DNA from: an uncultured Dehalococcoidia bacterium
Lineage (GTDB): Bacteria > Chloroflexota > Dehalococcoidia > Lucifugimonadales > G958296245
Assembly: GCA_958296245.1 (NCBI GenBank)
Contig: OY282458.1
Span: 496,001 to 560,000, forward strand
Length of the DNA: 64,000 nucleotides
Direction of reading: 5' to 3'
Below, in pieces: positions 62,471 through 64,000 of this stretch. The notes under the pieces are model-generated. The model worked only from the letters and a program-made list of their open reading frames with translations. It was not told the DNA's origin and searched no databases. The translations under genes and the position numbers were made by a program. Each line of letters begins with the position of its first letter. Within the stretch, counting starts at the first letter, position 1.

Positions 62471-64000
62471 ATGAGTATAGGAGAGATCCTGAACAAACTG
62501 CGGGCCGCCCCGCGCCTCTACTACGCGGCTTGCATATGCCTGCTGCTCGCCGCCGCCGCGCTCCGCTTCTACGACCTCGGCGGCAACTCTCTTCGATTCG
62601 ACGAGGCCCTGGCCGCCATCAATTCAAGAGGCTCTTTCTTGGAAGCCGTCGAGCACACGCAGCATCGCAATTCTTCACCAGTACTCTACCCCCTCGTCCT
62701 GTGGGCTGTGCAGAAGGTGGAGAGCTCGGCTTTCACCGTCCGCATGGTCCCGGCTGCCGCGAGCGTTGGGACCGTCGCAGTCCTGCTATTCCTGCTGCCC
62801 CGCGTTGGCGTCAGCCGTTGGGCCGCGTTCATGGCCGCGCTGCTGACAACCGTCTCCGCCGAAGCGATACGCCACGCCCAGGACGTGCGGGAATACTCCG
62901 TTGACGCACTCATGGCCGCCCTCATGATAGTCGGCCTGCTGTCCCACCTCCGAAATCAAAATGGGGGGGGCAAAACGAGTGTTCTTCTTTGCGCGGCTCT
63001 GTTCATCGCGCCGCTGGTGCAATACGGCCTCGTACTCTTCGGAATTGCCGTATTGGGGACCCTTGCCCTCGTGGAAGCGAGCGGCATATTCCGCCGACGG
63101 GACACGCTGCGTGAGGGTCTGCGCCCGTACATAGGCAGGGCTTGGAGCAAATTGCGGAGCGCGGCATGGCCCGCCGCGTCCTTCACCGCCGGATGCGCGG
63201 TAAGTTACGTCACAACCCTCCGCTACCAGTGGGAGCCCGGGGGCTTCGGCGCGGATCACTATCTCGAAGAAGGGTACTACTCAGGCGGGTACACCGACGA
63301 GCGAGCCGTCATAGAGTTCGTTATCGTCGAGACGCGGCAACTGTTCTACAACCACTTGCCTGAGCTCCTTACTCTCGATTTCCTGCCGCTTCAGTCACTG
63401 CGAATACACGAGACGGAGCTATTTCTCCTGGCCGCCTTCTTCGGACTCGGCGTGTTCCCGCCCGCGTCCGTCCGAAAAGTAAGACTCGACGCCATCACCG
63501 TCCTGTTCTTGCTGTCCATTGCAATCGCGCTCTGCGCCGCGATGCTGCGGATATACCCTCAAAGCGGCAGGCATTCCATGTATCTCGCTCCCATCATCTT
63601 CATCATGTTAGGCTGCGTATTCCATTCGCTAGACAGCGCCGCGCCCGTGATTGCGCGCCGCGAATGGCTGCCCCACGTGATGTCCCTGCTCGCAGCTATC
63701 GTCATACTTGGCGGAACGATCAGCATCATAGACCGCAAGCCATACGACGAGTACGAGTACCTCATCAACAGTGTCCTCTTCGCCTTGGAAGAGCGTGAAC
63801 AAGAAGGCGACGTCGTCTATGTGGCCCAAGGAGCGCACCATCTCATGAAGTTCTATTACGATGAGAAGCCGGACAACTACTACTACATATATTGTTACTA
63901 CCTCGCAAATATCCAAGCATGTATTGACGACGTACTCGAAGCGGCCACCCCCGCGAATAGACTATGGCTCGTCTTCACTGAACGGGAAGTAGCACACTTG
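62471..64000 (+). CDS. GT39-like membrane glycosyltransferase family protein, 3' end outside window
   Basis: 510 codons with no stop before the right edge. An N-terminal helix is followed by NSLRFDEALAAINSRGS, the acidic loop (xxFDEA) of PMT/ArnT-like glycosyltransferases, and then multiple hydrophobic helices to about residue 410. HTQHRNSSPVLYPLVLW fits the same loop. A soluble C-terminal domain begins near residue 420. Likely transfers sugar from a lipid-linked donor at the outer face of the membrane. The substrate is unknown. Confidence 0.8.
   Translation, partial: MSIGEILNKLRAAPRLYYAACICLLLAAAALRFYDLGGNSLRFDEALAAINSRGSFLEAVEHTQHRNSSPVLYPLVLWAVQKVESSAFTVRMVPAAASVGTVAVLLFLLPRVGVSRWAAFMAALLTTVSAEAIRHAQDVREYSVDALMAALMIVGLLSHLRNQNGGGKTSVLLCAALFIAPLVQYGLVLFGIAVLGTLALVEASGIFRRRDTLREGLRPYIGRAWSKLRSAAWPAASFTAGCAVSYVTTLRYQWEPGGFGADHYLEEGYYSGGYTDERAVIEFVIVETRQLFYNHLPELLTLDFLPLQSLRIHETELFLLAAFFGLGVFPPASVRKVRLDAITVLFLLSIAIALCAAMLRIYPQSGRHSMYLAPIIFIMLGCVFHSLDSAAPVIARREWLPHVMSLLAAIVILGGTISIIDRKPYDEYEYLINSVLFALEEREQEGDVVYVAQGAHHLMKFYYDEKPDNYYYIYCYYLANIQACIDDVLEAATPANRLWLVFTEREVAHL

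Noticed and set aside
62184-62474. 96-codon plus frame covering the tRNA
   Set aside because: It runs through the complete tRNA-Ala and lacks any protein family feature.

Overview
The window is GC-rich bacterial chromosome with almost every base in genes. The gene content fits a Chloroflexota bacterium of the Dehalococcoidia/SAR202 kind: a GlcD/GlcF-type flavoprotein, CoA-transferases, an LLM-class flavin oxidoreductase, a PhyH dioxygenase, a phosphotriesterase-family enzyme, oligopeptide ABC transport with a Val/Lys/Glu-repeat lipoprotein linker, a membrane pyrophosphatase and dispersed GC-rich intergenic repeats. That assignment is inference from gene families. Start codons TTG and GTG are common, and several operons use 4-base stop/start overlaps. 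Housekeeping promoters repeatedly show TTGAC(A/C), an 18-base spacer and TAGAAT.

Region by region. Positions 1-10320 are all on the minus strand: phyH-like dioxygenase, msrA, a DUF4349/PKD lipoprotein, thiD, a two-subunit CoA-transferase, a CPA2 antiporter, and a long FAD/Fe-S oxidoreductase that runs off the left edge. Positions 10477-14912 (plus) carry a class III aminotransferase, a TIM-barrel glycosidase-like protein and a fused ATP sulfurylase/APS kinase. A Na+/H+ antiporter with a rhodanese tail and a sialidase-like protein follow on the minus strand. Positions 18568-21978 are a tight four-gene operon of two ABC-2-type exporters. Then come a CoxG-like protein and the pyrophosphatase HppA (minus).

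Positions 25181-29055 form a zinc-uptake unit: a Fur/Zur-type regulator, a ZnuA-like lipoprotein with sixteen 9-residue HDED repeats, the ATPase and the permease. Two matching palindromes lie before the regulator and before znuA. A five-gene oligopeptide ABC operon (minus, 29385-35999) follows, then a DUF4377 lipoprotein, an RNB ribonuclease, an LLM oxidoreductase, an M42-like peptidase, a cupredoxin lipoprotein and a phosphotriesterase-family enzyme.

The right third is mostly information processing: rpsP-khpA-rimM, yebC, ruvC-ruvA-methyltransferase, uvrB, a DUF59 protein with an Mrp-type ATPase, ruvB, and a tRNA-Ala(CGC). The usual yebC-ruvC neighbourhood is interrupted at 47006-49089 by visibly AT-richer DNA. 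It encodes a 64-residue protein like an isolated recombinase core-binding domain and a DUF262-DUF1524 (GmrSD/SspE-type) nuclease. This is the best candidate for a small, little-described defence system. A second unusual unit, coaE-norQ/cbbQ-nudix-norD/cbbO (55449-60832, minus), joins a MoxR ATPase/VWA activation pair to two CoA-metabolism enzymes, with no recognisable target enzyme nearby. The window ends inside a GT39-like membrane protein.

Two families of intergenic repeats are visible. One is an array of about 60-base period at 18214-18460 and, inverted, at 53203-53351. The other is an element of about 80 bases in five copies, mostly close to gene 3' ends.
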